64,000 nucleotides of DNA from Clytia hemisphaerica (taxonomy: Eukaryota > Cnidaria > Hydrozoa > Leptothecata > Clytiidae), in NCBI GenBank assembly GCA_902728285.1, contig CACVBU010000616.1:1425209-1489208 (forward strand). Direction: 5' to 3'. The stretch's first letter is position 1, and each line of letters opens with the position of its first letter. Shown piece after piece: positions 25,102 to 36,087 of the stretch. The position numbers and the translations under genes are program-made. The notes below the pieces were generated by a model that was not told the DNA's origin, made no database searches, and was given only the letters and a program-made list of their open reading frames with translations.

Positions 25102-25887
25102 AAGTCTGTTCACATATAATTGGCAGTGGAAGTAAGAATGCCTGTAACTTTTGATAGTCAAATGCAATTGTAACAATTTTCTTTTCCTGTTTTAGTACTA
25201 CATTTGAATGTATTTTTGCTTGAAAAAGATGCATTTTAGCAGTTAAATTTGCGATTGAAAAAAATGAGTTTTTTTTCTACTTATGCTATAACGTTAATTT
25301 TTACACCAGTTTTTCACCTTAGGTGAAGAAGGCTGACAAGTTTCAAGGCAAACAGATAACTCTTTCTTAAGAGATGGGACCCGAAATACCCATTTGTAGC
25401 ACTTTTCTGTGAAACGTCAAATCTTTAACTTTTAACAAGAAACGGAGGTTAGGTCTCAATCATAAAAGTTTGAAAGAGTAAATACATTGGTAATTATCGA
25501 TCATTTTGAAATACAGCAAAATCAAATCAAAATTGTTTTTATTAAAAGCACACAGACCGTAAAAGAGTTTTTTAAGTAAACTGAATAACTCTGCTAATTC
25601 GCAAAACACTAAGCACAGTTTTACTAAGAGATCATTAAAGAGATCGTAAATAAATTTGTTATGATCGAAACACTGTTCTATCATCACTACCCCCGTTTCT
25701 TGTTAAAAGTTAGAGATTTGCTGTTTCACAGAAAAGTGCTACCAAGGGGTATTTCGGGTCCCAAATACATTCATATGTAACACTTTTGATTTTCTAAAAC
25801 AAGAAAAAAGATTTTCCCAATTGTATTTTGAGTATCAAAAGTTACAGGTATTCTTGCTTCCACTGCCAATTATATGTGAACAGACTT
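25102..25887. mobile_element. Long inverted-repeat MITE in intron 4
   Basis: Inverted arms begin AAGTCTGTTCACATATAATT and continue imperfectly for more than 300 bp on each side, so the element can fold almost fully. No clear target duplication. The frame on the minus strand at 25460-25687 is part of the arms and is not a gene. Confidence 0.65.
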
Positions 25888-26160
25888 TACTTAGTAAATT
25901 CAAAGACACACGACATGCAACACGACAAACCAAATAGCTGACCGGTAAGCGAAAGCAAAAAGTAATGGCATAAAATTCTTCAAAAAGCAGACAAAATAAA
26001 GCTCATAATACAAACAATCCAAATAATCAAAAATTACTTTTAAGTGAAAATTCAGGAAAGACAGGATGCTATTTGCAGAAAATTTCAATGTCTGTATCAG
26101 CAGTCTGTAAGACAATAATGATGAAACTAGTATAGTTTTCCTTGTTACAAAAATAATTAC

Positions 26161-27591
26161 CTGTGCACTGGTGCTCTAAGACTTTGATTTCTTCACTTAT
26201 TATATTTGCTAAAAAGCGTATCTTCTCTCCTTCATCCAGATTGTTGAAAAATCCTAACTTCGCTTGTTCATTAAGATGTGTAAAATAGATCATTTTATTT
26301 CCATCAGGCAACGTGTTAAAATATGACATTTTTCTGCCATCATCAGAGTCCTCAAAATGAAGGAGCCGATTTTTTATTTCTTCCACCCCATAGAAATAGT
26401 CTCTCTGACGTCTCCTCATTCCATATAATATGTTTGTCATAAAATAAAATTTGTCTTTATATGAAAGGTTTGTAAAATACTGCAGCTTCTTTGCATAATC
26501 GGGCAATTGAGCAAATTCGTTCAGCTTTTTTCCATCATACAAATTTTTCAGAATTTGAATTTTCGTTTTGTGGTTTAGATCGTCCTGGAAAACTTTTAAT
26601 TTCCTTTCATCAGGGAGAAGCGGAAAAGAGTACACTTTTTTATAATCAGGCAACCCTAGAAAATATTCAACCTTTTTCTCTTTGGGGATTTGTGCGAAGT
26701 ACTGTATTTTGCGGTCCATATTGATACAAAATGTACCTAGTGGACATTTGTCATCTATACCACAACCTTTTTTCGGAGAACAATCTAACTCCATCGTTTT
26801 GCAGTAATCCCAATACAATGGTAAAAACCATTTGCGAATTTTATAACTGTCCGTAACCTTTTTGCCATTTTCACTCTCGATGTTGTTTGCTTTTAAAATT
26901 TCATCAGTGAATAAATTGACAATAGGTGAGAGTTTGAACCGTATAGGAAATGGGGAAAAGTTTTCTTTAGACCACGACCTTATGTCCTTGGGAGTTGCTC
27001 CTTTTGTTACTACTTGACCGATGTAGTCATTTCCTTCCATTGCACTGAGACTTGTTTGGTCGCTTGATGTACACGAAGATTTATCCTCCTCTACTTGAAT
27101 ACCAAAGACTTTTGAACCTTCTACACTATTACAACTAGCTAATTTGTCATCGTTGAAGCTTTTCCGAATTTTTCCTGAGTATTTGTTGATTTGAAAGAAC
27201 TCAACACCGAGGTAGGATTCTATTAGAAAGTGGGTTCCGTATTGACCAATAAACATTTTGAAGTTTTGTTTGAGTTGTTTAGCCTTTTTAGCCGATTCTT
27301 GACTGCTAATTTGATTAAATGGCAGTGCAAATTGATTGGTCTGCTGTGAATGATGTAAACGCCATGCTAAAGACAATGAGGAGCCTAACGATTCGTTTTC
27401 TTTTTCTGATTCAACAGAAGCAGCATATAGCTCGGCAATAGCCTTTTTCAACGGCTCTTTTAATGGCGGATATTCGTAGGCGTTCAACTTGATGGCATAG
27501 TTGAGGCAATGACCCGTTACAATCGCCACCATGCCCTTTTTCTCCGTAAATAGCTTTTCAAGGTTCTGTGTGCTCGTTGAATCACTCCAAC
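26161..27591 (-). CDS. Secreted MACPF-TSP1-VMO-I protein, exon 4 (MACPF core, Cys segment, 12-residue repeats)
   Basis: 1431 bases: acceptor TTAAATAG before 27591, donor ACAG/GTAATT at 26161. It encodes residues about 167-643. The MACPF signature Y-G-T-H-F lies at 284-288 (FIGQYGTHFLIESYLG), with the expected polar membrane-insertion segments on either side. A Cys-rich stretch follows at about 429-456 (YCKTMELDC ... CGIDDKCPLGTFC). Residues about 460-636 are a run of some 14 degenerate 12-residue repeats with consensus (hydrophobic)-x-[YF]-F-x-x-L-P-D-x-x-K, for example VEYFLGLPDYKK, MSYFNTLPDGNK and MIYFTHLNEQAK. MACPF proteins oligomerise into membrane pores; relatives serve as immune effectors, developmental factors and venom components, and which applies here cannot be told from sequence. 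I do not recognise the repeat array from other MACPF proteins. Confidence 0.9.
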
Positions 27592-29132
27592 CTATTTAAT
27601 AAAATAATAAACAGATACTGAAGAGTTAAAAGCTAAGATTTAGTATAATTGATTGTGATGTAAATATATATCGATTAAGGACTAACCAGCTATTTTTTCA
27701 TTTTCGGATGTGTTATAGAGTGGCTAATTCTGAGAAACAAAAAAAATGCTTAATACAATATTTTGAAACCAGATTGAAAGTTCTCAACAAGAATAAAAAC
27801 TTTTTTCACTTAAAGAAAACAATGTGGGATTCCTTTTAATTAATTTGGATTTCGCTTTGTCGACGTTAGAAAAAGTGACGTCGAACATCTGTTGAGATTG
27901 AAGTCTTTCTCTGCAGCGTTTTGACTTTCGTTAGCGATTTTATATTGCCATATATCTTTTCCCAAAGGAGATGTTTTAGATCCGCATCAATGATATTTTT
28001 GGTAATCCTTAACCCCTCATTAGTACCCTTGACTAATATAAAATCTAACAATAGAATGCAGAAAACTTAAGCATTCCTCTATATTCAATTTTGAATACTT
28101 TAAGGGCAGAAACCTCGCGGGCAGAAAGTTTCGCGAGACCGAAAAGTCGCGAAATTCCGCGGATTTAAGTTTCGCGATTTTTACTTTTTGAAGAAAATTT
28201 ACTGACGAAACTTTCGCAGCTTTTTGTGAATGTTCAATTTTAGTAGCAAACACTTTTGCGAGTGGCTAGGGAAAGTGAATAAAAAATTATTTCAAATCTC
28301 ATTTTTTTCTTCAATCAAAAGAATGCTAATAAATGAAAAATAAACTATTTGCACTTCTTCCTCTCATTCCGAATCCTAGTCACTGCCATAACACCGATAA
28401 TATCGACTCTCCTCGGCGTTTAAAACTTGGAAAAAGCTTTCGCAATTTTTATGAAAATTTCATTTTCGCGAATTCGCGAAGTGAACTTTCGCGAATTTCT
28501 TGTTTAATTTCTTACCTGGCAGAAACTTTCGCGAAAAAATACCAAAAACGCGAAAACGTTTCTGCCCGCGAAAGTTTCTGCCCTTAAAGTAATCCGTTAT
28601 TTTACAGTCACTCTGTATTCTTCAGATTAAGGAAGATTATTTTTGAAATTAGACTCAGACTTCTCACTTTTCACAATGAACTTTTTCAAAGATTTTCAAA
28701 GCCACAATGTTATTTGTTCTGTAGCCGTTCTTGTAAACAATTTATTTTGGGCTAGTAATAAATAATCGCATTACAAAAGATGTACAAGAAAAAAAGCTAT
28801 TGATTTAGGCAATTTGCAGTATAGTAAAATAGCTTTTTGGGTTGACTAAGTGTACCTCATCATCGTAAATTCAGATTTAAACATTTATTGCTCATAGCAA
28901 AATGCTTGTTTTAGAGTTTTCAATTGTACGGTTATTTGCGTCCGATTTCTAATCAGAGCGAAATTTGAAAACAATTTCAAACAATTGTAAGACGATTTAC
29001 TTTTGTCGTGACGTTATCGGAAGTGATTTGGTGGTATGTATTGGCTGTCTTAAACGAAAATGTCTGATGCCTTCCCTAGAGGTTTATCCTTAACATAAGA
29101 AAATTATGACCATCATATTTAGGATTATTTAC
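27592..29132 (-). other. Intron 3 of the MACPF gene
   Basis: Joins exon 3 (phase 1, ...PPPFTR) to exon 4 (GWSDSTST...) in frame. Contains the MITE at 28096-28591. A short open stretch at 27687-27723 was considered as an exon and rejected. Confidence 0.7.
28096..28591. mobile_element. TA-flanked MITE in intron 3
   Basis: TA at both ends, then inverted CTTTAAGGGCAGAAAC continuing into GCGGGCAGAAA and GCGAA-rich arms, about 43 bp in all. The TA duplication suggests a Tc1/mariner-type source. No coding capacity. Confidence 0.72.
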
Positions 29133-29266
29133 CTCTAGTAAAAGGAGGTGGGATGGTTTCCTCGTCACTGATTCCAACACCCTCCATTTTAACACCAGCA
29201 GTAACTTTTTGTTGCACTCCAATTTGAAGATTCTCTCCCGTTTTCACATTATTCGTTACGAAGTCA
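29133..29266 (-). CDS. Secreted MACPF-TSP1-VMO-I protein, exon 3
   Basis: 134 bases. Acceptor GATATTTAG before 29266, donor TAGAG/GTAAAT at 29133. It encodes residues about 122-166 (DFVTNNVKTGENLQIGVQQK ... PPPFTR), the early part of the MACPF fold, with phase 2 in and phase 1 out matching exons 2 and 4. No long open frame marks it; it is supported by the phase match and by continuity of the MACPF chain. Confidence 0.8.
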
Positions 29267-30466
29267 CTAAATATCAAATACAACTCAAATTATTACGAAA
29301 ATAGCCTTTAAATTGGATCCAGCTGGATCAAAATATTGGTTCGAAGTTCATATAACTTAAAATCAACGTTAAATGGACGCTAATCTGACATTTTGTGTCA
29401 GCCTTACTTGAAATGTGCAGTGTAGCCACTATCAACTACCGTGAATAGCACAGGTCAAAATCATATATTGACACTGTGCCGACGAATCGAGATTCTATTC
29501 AGCGCGCAATCAACGAAGACAAAGGTAACCATGACGACCATCCAAGATCTTGGATGAGGTTCAAAGTTGAAATTTATTCCCGTCGTTGAAAACACAACTT
29601 ACAAAAAGTCATCAATGCTTTGTAAAAAGAGTCAGTGATAGAGAATCATAACATAAAGTCTGTCTCCCGGGGGGGTACTAGGGTTGCGAGCTGACGGGGG
29701 GGGTGCCGCCCGACTTTCGAACTTTGGACCCTTACCGGGACTAAAAAGGAGAAAACAAAGGAAAATTTTGGGAATTTAACGACCCTTAGCAGGACTTATT
29801 TGACTAATTTTGACCAAATTTCGATCTTTCAGGGGGTAAAAAGTTGAAATTTTCCTATTTTTCCGACCCTTACTGGGACTGAAATTTGATTTTCTAATTT
29901 TTCTGACCCTTAGCGGGACTTTGGAAGTCCAAAAAAGGTGCCCTTAAGGGCGGCACATACCGTACCCTCCATTTGCTTAAGTACCCCCCCCGGGTCTGTC
30001 TATAATTTCGATTCAATTAAAGTGACATTTCCATAATTAAAAGTTTAGTAATTACTGTTATACATTTGGGGATCATATAAAAGATTTCTTTCGAAATAAA
30101 CTCATTTCAATTACACTTGGTGGTGTCTGGGGAATTCGTAAATAGTAAACTGCATACTGATACAGTCTGCTAGACATTAATATGGTAATATTTGCTCTTC
30201 ATCTTTGATTTTTTGAACCTACCCCGGTGGGGTGGAGGTCCTATAAATTAACCTTTGTCCGTTCGTTCGTCCGTTCGTTCGTTCGTTCGTTATTAGCTTT
30301 CCTCGTGATTGGTTCATTAGTTTTTTCTGATTTTTTGCACAAAGATGTGTTACTATAAACCCTCGAATGTGACGGAGCCCAATTTTCGAATTTTTTATTT
30401 ATAAGAATCACTATTAATAAGCATACATCGATCGATCGGACAGGAAACCTTTGCTGTAAACAAATA

Positions 30467-30874
30467 ATGTCAACCTCAACCTTCACCAGTCAACAAACCA
30501 AAAGGACGTACCAGATCTTCCACAACGTTAACTGCAAAAGCACTCGCATCATCTACCTCCTGGAATGCAACAAATGTCACATCCAATATATTGGAAAAAG
30601 CGAGACCCAATTCAATCAAAGACTCAATAACCATAGAAGTAATGCATACAGACCACGACAAGAGACAATCCCAGCGTGTAAACATTTCCACCAAACCAAC
30701 CACGATTTCAACAGAGACGCAAAGTTCACCATCATCGAACAGATCAACGAGACAGATATAGAAAGAATGAAAAGGATAATACTACAGAGAGAAAACTTCT
30801 GGATCAAAGAACTGAGAACCCTCGCACCTCATGGGTTGAACCAAGAACTCAATCTTCTCCAACCGAGCGCCTAA
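30467..30874 (+). pseudogene. Penelope-like GIY-YIG endonuclease domain
   Basis: 135 residues. The core IIYLLECNKCHIQYIGKSE carries the paired Tyr / Y-I-G motif and is followed by FNQRLNNHRSN with the catalytic Arg. Later come FTIIEQI and ENFWIKELRTLAPHGLN, with the catalytic-type Glu. This is the C-terminal endonuclease of Penelope-like elements, which nicks target DNA for reverse transcription. The C-K-C insert between the two halves is typical of the group. The domain is intact, but the polymerase is absent, so it is a relic. Confidence 0.85.
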
Positions 30875-31039
30875 GTCTGATTTACACGTTCATTTTAGAC
30901 CAAATTCAACTTATCAGATGGCCCCATTTACACCAACCCATTTTCAAGCCGAAATCGCCTAAAATGACGTATTTGTCCAATTTGACGTCAAATAATTTTG
31001 TATAAAAACGCTTTTTTTTTTCTATAGAAATATCATTCC

Positions 31040-31070
31040 CTTGAGAACGGACCGAGTCCGAAACATGTCG
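31040..31070 (+). ncRNA. Degenerate hammerhead-like motif in the Penelope 3' region
   Basis: The stem GGAC/GTCC around CGA is followed by GAAAC, and TTGAGAA stands where the core CTGATGA would be. Hammerhead motifs are known in Penelope-like elements; this one has lost core bases and is probably inactive. Confidence 0.35.
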
Positions 31071-31790
31071 GGAAAAATCAAAATATAATAGCCGCATTCT
31101 TTTTCACCGTCCAACATAAGCATACATCGATGTTCTTAGTTAAATTACTCAATTTTTTGATGAGATTTTTTGCTCACGAAGTCTTGAATATGAAAGAATA
31201 TTTCAATAGCATGAAATTAAGGTTTGTAAACGTTTTTTTATAAGAAACAAACGACTAATTTTAATAGATCGTCACTATTTGTGTTCTGAATGATTGTTTA
31301 ATACTCACGCTCACGTAGATATCAATTATATATATGTTAAATGCATAACCAGGTAGGTCCATAGAAGTATCACTTGTTGTACAGTGACTAGATTGACACA
31401 TGCGCGATAAAATTTCTATTATTTGTCTTCAGTGGTTAATATATTTTTTGAAAACTTAACCTCTGATACTCAGGGTAACTATCAACAACATTAGGCGTAC
31501 CGACTTTCGCGAGCAGACTTGAGAAAAATTTTCAGAAATGTTGAAAAACTTTGAAACTTCAGAAAACTAATATCTATAGAATTTGGAAATTATTCTAGTC
31601 GTGAGTTGGGGAGTTTCGAGTCGGGGGTTGCTAGTTTAGAGCTGGGGAGTTAAAAAATTACTGGCTATACCGAAGAGGAATAACATACATCAAAAGTCGT
31701 TTCAAAGTAAATGTAAAATGAGAGTATTATTGCCCCCGCAACGAACGAAGTGAGTGAGGAGGCACTCATAGCTTCACGCGTAGATATTGG

Positions 31791-32477
31791 ACTAAAGTCT
31801 GTTTACGATAAGTGTGCACTCTTTTTTCATTTACCTATAGCTTTTGAAGGAATTCTTCAATCTTTATAAATTTGGTATCGTTTGAGAGATATTTGTGAGT
31901 GGAACCATTTGAAATAAAAAAGTCTTTAAAAAAATTCTAAAAACGAAGATGAAAATAAAGAAGAAAAAAATGAAGATCTTGTAGAAATGTGCTTTAAGTT
32001 TCATTTTCAGTAGAGAGATTCTTTGATCTTAGGAGGTCATCACTGTGAAGAAATTTCACTGAAATATTTATTCAATACAAACTTATGATACAAAGTTAAT
32101 AAGTGATTGACCCCAAAAAACAGCAGAAAACAGGGTTTTTAGACGTCAATCAGCTTATAACTTTGTTTGACATCTTTTGACTGAATGATTATTTTTTAGA
32201 ATTTTTTTCACAGTGATGACGTTCGATGATCAAGGATTCACTTCAGTGAAAATGATAGTTATAGCCCTTTCTATAAGATTTTCATTTTCATTTTTTTCTT
32301 CTTCATTTTCATCTTCATTTTTAAAAAAAATTTTGAAGATTTTTTTATTCCAAATTGTCCCACTCACAAATATCTTTCCAATGACACCAAATTTATAAAG
32401 ACTGAAGAATTCCTTCAAATTTTATAGGTAAAAGAAAAAAGAGTGCACACCTATCGTGAATAAATCGTGACTTTAAC
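31791..32477. mobile_element. Palindromic MITE, copy 1 (in intron 2)
   Basis: About 690 bp. The arms read ACTAAAGTCT...TCACGATAAGTGTGCACTC and the inverse, and much of the interior is also self-complementary. A second copy lies at 33136-33813. No coding capacity. Confidence 0.75.
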
Positions 32478-32798
32478 TGCTATCTTTTTGGTTTAGAAAA
32501 AGAGGCAACCAACAAAAGCCAAGCTCGAAAAGCAATAGGAAAACCATAACAAACACAAGATCTTCACAGGCTAAACATGATGCGAACACAGGCGAGCAGC
32601 GTTAGACACAAAAACAACCAAGGGAAATGAAAGGTCAGCTAAAGTGCTTCATGTAGAAAATCGCAAATGTTTAGCTCAACCCATGAATCAGGCCAACATT
32701 CTCGATGAATTCTAAAAAAGCTTCTTGAGGTAGCATGAATCTTTCAATATTTTCATAAAAGTGGATTTAGGAGGTTTTAAACATATGATGTGTCTTAC

Positions 32799-32967
32799 CG
32801 AAAAGATTTGATGTTGGTAAAAGAATGCGAAGACATTTCCTGCGTGCAATCATCCAAATCTTCCGCGGTAATACCATCGGCTAGGATATATCTACCGTCT
32901 GAATTCTTAACGGTCGCCTCAAATATCTGGTGCATGAATCCGGGGTCAACCTCAGCCAACGGGTCAC
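32799..32967 (-). CDS. Secreted MACPF-TSP1-VMO-I protein, exon 2
   Basis: 169 bases. Acceptor ATGAAG before 32967, donor TTTTCG/GTAAGA at 32799. It reads DPLAEVDPGFMHQIFEATV ... TNIKSF (residues about 66-121), the N-terminal strands of the MACPF domain. Phase 1 in and phase 2 out match exons 1 and 3. The GDPL...DPGF block just after a G-Y-N-L stretch is a pattern I associate with cnidarian MACPF proteins. Confidence 0.83.
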
Positions 32968-33135
32968 CTTCATGATAAAATAAGAAATAATTCAAGAATT
33001 CAGACACGTTTAGCTGGGATCGTTTTGTATACTGAGATTAAGTTCCTCCTCATCTCCTCATATTTAGGGATCTGACCCTGCTAGCTCATCAAAAACACGT
33101 TCGAATGATGAGCACCTTCCCCTAAAAAATTGAAA

Positions 33136-33813
33136 ACTAAAGTCTATTCACGATAAGTGTGCACTCTTTTTTCATTAACCTATAACTTTTGAAGGAATTC
33201 TTCAATCTTTATAAATTTGGTATCATTGGAAAGATATTAGCGAGTGGAACAATTTGAAATAAAAAAGTCTTTAAAAAAAATTCTGAAATTGAAGATGGAA
33301 ATGAAGAAGAAGAAAATGAAGATCTTGTAGAGAAGGGCTATAACTTTCATTTTCACTGGAGAGATTCTTTGATCTTAGGAGGTCATCACTGTGAAGAAAT
33401 TTCACTAAAATATTTATTCAATATAAAGTTATGATACAAAGTTGATTGACCCCAAAAAACAGAAGAAAACTGCAGAAATCAGCGTTTTTAGACTTCAATC
33501 AGCTTATAATTTTGTTTGATATCTTTTGACTGAATAATTATTTTAGAGAATTTTTTTCACAGTGATGACGTTCGATGATCAAGAATTCACTTCAGTGAAA
33601 ATAATAGTTATAGCACTTTTCTACAAGATCTTCATTTTTTTCTTCTTCATTTTCATCTTCATTCTTATAATTTTTTTAAAGATTTTTTATTTCAAATTGT
33701 TCCACTCGCTAATATCTTTCCAATGATACCAAATTTATAAAGATTGAAGAATTCATTAAAAAGTTATAGGTAAATGAAAAAAGAGTGCACACTTATCGTG
33801 AATAAAATTTAGT
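33136..33813. mobile_element. Palindromic MITE, copy 2 (in intron 1)
   Basis: Same family and length as 31791-32477, with arms ACTAAAGTCTATTCACGATA and inverse. The two copies sit in adjacent introns of one gene. Confidence 0.75.
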
Positions 33814-34104
33814 AAAATGTCAGATCGAAAGAAGTCGAGAAGTTGAAGGGAATTAACCCCTACCAGACATTTCAAGAGGTTGCAAAAGAGACCCTGCCCA
33901 GCGACACGTCCCCGTACCCATAGATGCCTAAGTGCCTCCCATGGGGCCTCTTTTCTCCTTTTTGAACAACAAAAAGGTATAAAAATTGTCCAAAAGTCTT
34001 TTTCTTGATTGCGTTTAAAAATCTTGATTTTGCAGTGAGTCTTTTTTTATGTATGGGCATAGAGAATTGTCGAGAAATTCCGCTGGTTTTTTTCTACTAA
34101 TTTG

Positions 34105-34210
34105 AAAGTGCAACGCAGATATTTTTCCGTCAACGGTCAAAGACCTACACTAGCGGCAGAAGATCTACGACCGCTGGTGTAGGTCTTAGTCCCTTGACGG
34201 AAAAATAATC
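34105..34210. repeat. Short hairpin repeat
   Basis: Inverted arms TATTTTTCCGTCAA and GACCTACAC with their complements around a short loop near 34160. A small fold-back element in intron 1. Confidence 0.6.
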
Positions 34211-34597
34211 CGCAGGTGCACCCTCAACCTTTTCACTTCAAATCCCTGAAAAGAAACCCCTTTTCCCGACATGGATAGTACTGAAGCTGGCCAAAGGAAA
34301 GAAGGAGACATATGGCTGTCCAACAATGAGCTTATAAATCCCTCAGGGGGATATAATGTTATAAAGAAAATAAAACAAATAAAACCCGCCTCCTGGCACA
34401 AATAGCTGTTTCAACGTTCATTCAACGTTATATCAACATCATAAATGTTAGATGCAGGTTGCAACAACGGTTTGTGCCAGCTGGGACAGTTAAAAAGTGA
34501 TGTGCATATTAATTATTATGATAGTCTACACGAGTGTAAAATTTATGCCTATCGAGGATAGTTTCCGGTAGAGCAAAACAATGTAAAGATATCTCAC

Positions 34598-34793
34598 CTT
34601 TTCGAAGATTATAGCCTTGAAGGGCGTACTCCATATTCGGATAAGGGGTCCATTCCGGTTTACAGTCGTCCTCGTGACATGTCTTGCGAGAGTTTGCGAT
34701 GACATTGACAACGTCTTTATTTGTGACGGCTAATCCAATAATATCATGAACTGTTGCGGTGAAGGTTAAAATGACAAGCAATGTGGCTGCCAT
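34598..34793 (-). CDS. Secreted MACPF-TSP1-VMO-I protein, exon 1 (start codon and signal peptide)
   Basis: The ATG at 34793 opens MAATLLVILTFTATVHDIIG, a short hydrophobic stretch fitting a secretory signal. Next come two cysteines (TCHEDDC) and WTPYPNMEYALQGYNLRK, ending at donor AAAAG/GTGAGA (34598). Across all seven exons (34598-34793, 32799-32967, 29133-29266, 26161-27591, 23942-24088, 21013-21302, 18182-18430) the lengths sum to 2616, a multiple of three, and every junction keeps phase. The predicted product is an 871-residue secreted protein with domain order signal, MACPF, Cys segment, 12-residue repeats, TSP1, VMO-I. No exon carries a stop or frameshift, so the gene looks functional. 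Confidence 0.85.
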
Positions 34794-35721
34794 TTTGCTT
34801 CTGACTTTTCTTGCATTAAGATCTCAGTAATTCTGATGAAGATGTTTTTGTTTTTAATCTCTCGTCTTTTGTAAGGAATCATCTCGCCAAAATCCAGTGA
34901 ACTTAATCTTAATTATGCAATTAATGCATCCATTATCAAGAATAAAGACATAAATCCAAATAAGCCATGTTATTGACTCAAAAGACAAAACGCTTTTTAC
35001 GGGGTCTGTATTTTACACGTAATATGATCGAAAAATACACCTTTTTCCATAGATTTAATGCTTCAGTGATTACAATCTCATAAATTAATTTTAAGATGAA
35101 CTTTAGACTTCGAATTTAAAAAAGAAGTCCGCTTTAGCAGCATCTTCGAGAACAGAAGAAGGCTAGCAAGGGCTATCAACAACGGGTGAGTGATCTAATT
35201 TACTTTAAATGGCAGTAAAAGACTTGCATTAATAGCTTCTCTCCCTACTCTATCCGAAACTGCAGTGTTGACATTGGTTTATTTTAGTTTTTCGTAGTCC
35301 TTGTTACAAGATTAATGTTTTTTTAAGCGCCAAGGAGACAGCGTGGAAGAAGAAATATCTATGAAATGAACTGTCTGCTTTTTCACAAGTAACTAAGAAA
35401 AGTCTGTTCCAAAAAAATTGGCAGTTCGTATACTTCTTTAAACATTGCTCTTGAAGGAAAAAAGATAAAAAAAACTTTAAAAAATAATTCTATACTTTTT
35501 GAAACCTTTTCCAAGACCTTTTTCGGAGGGCTGTAACTTTTGACCCGAAACGCCCGAAACAGATATCACAAATCAGAATATATATTTGAAATCAGCGGGA
35601 TTCAAAGTTTTGGAAAAGTATATACTACTTTTGGTAAAGTAGAAAAATGGTCTTTTTATTAAAAAGTTAAAACACAGAAGCGACTTCATTTTAGGTTGTG
35701 ATAAAATATTAAATTTATTTA
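34794..35721. other. Upstream flank of the MACPF gene
   Basis: Should contain its promoter. I see no clear TATA box or initiator that I would place with confidence, and no other gene. Confidence 0.4.
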
Positions 35722-35755
35722 GGACGTTTCGGTGTCATCCGATCACCATCATCAG
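35722..35755 (-). ncRNA. Hammerhead ribozyme motif (minimal stem III type)
   Basis: On the minus strand: CTGATGA, then T, stem II GGTG ... CACC closing a loop of nine bases, then GAAA, then CGTC with cleavage expected after GTC. All invariant core bases (CUGANGA and GAAA) are present. The very short stem III is the form known from Penelope-like and retrozyme hammerheads, which self-cleave mainly as dimers. Confidence 0.72.
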
Positions 35756-36021
35756 TTTATAAAATTGAATTGAAATTCTTAACCTGAAAATGTTCTCAAA
35801 TTGTTGAAAGGTCGAAGATAGAAAGTCAAAAAAGTATTTTGCGCATGTATGCATGTCATCATATTGACGCCATACATGTAAGAAATAATATGGTGGCAGT
35901 AGGTCAGGAAAATCGAATGTTGGGGTCAAGCACCACACACATACTGTCTTCTCCCAGCTACTTACCACATAGATTAAATTACCAAATCTAATCTACTCAT
36001 TCGTTGAGATGGTGGTGGTCG

Positions 36022-36087
36022 GGGATAGAACCTGCAACCCTTAGATTATACGACTAATGCTCTACAAACACATTACAGACTGCGCTA
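36022..36087 (-). promoter_or_regulatory. Internal RNA polymerase III promoter (A and B boxes)
   Basis: A box TAGCGCAGTCTG and B box GGTTCTATCCC, with 43 bases between them. The B box departs from GGTTCGAATCC at two central bases, so activity may be weak. Confidence 0.6.

Larger units (their letters stand above)
30433..31115 (+). mobile_element. 5'-truncated Penelope-like retroelement with 16-bp target duplication
   Basis: Flanked by a perfect 16-bp duplication ATAAGCATACATCGAT (30417-30432 and 31116-31131). It starts inside the open reading frame, keeps the GIY-YIG endonuclease and continues through a 3' non-coding region. The reverse transcriptase is missing. It lies antisense to the MACPF gene, inside its intron 2. 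Confidence 0.8.
29267..32798 (-). other. Intron 2 of the MACPF gene, with insertions
   Basis: Contains a G/C-run repeat at about 29668-29995 (words 'gacccttagcgggact'), a (TTCG)n microsatellite at about 30260-30292, a Penelope-like fragment (30433-31115) and a MITE (31791-32477). Confidence 0.7.

Noticed and set aside
27687-27723. Possible 37-bp exon (PLYNTSENEKIAG) of the MACPF gene
   Set aside because: Its phase does not accept the phase-1 end of exon 3, and exon 3 joins exon 4 directly in frame (R-G-W). The alternative acceptor gives an in-frame stop.
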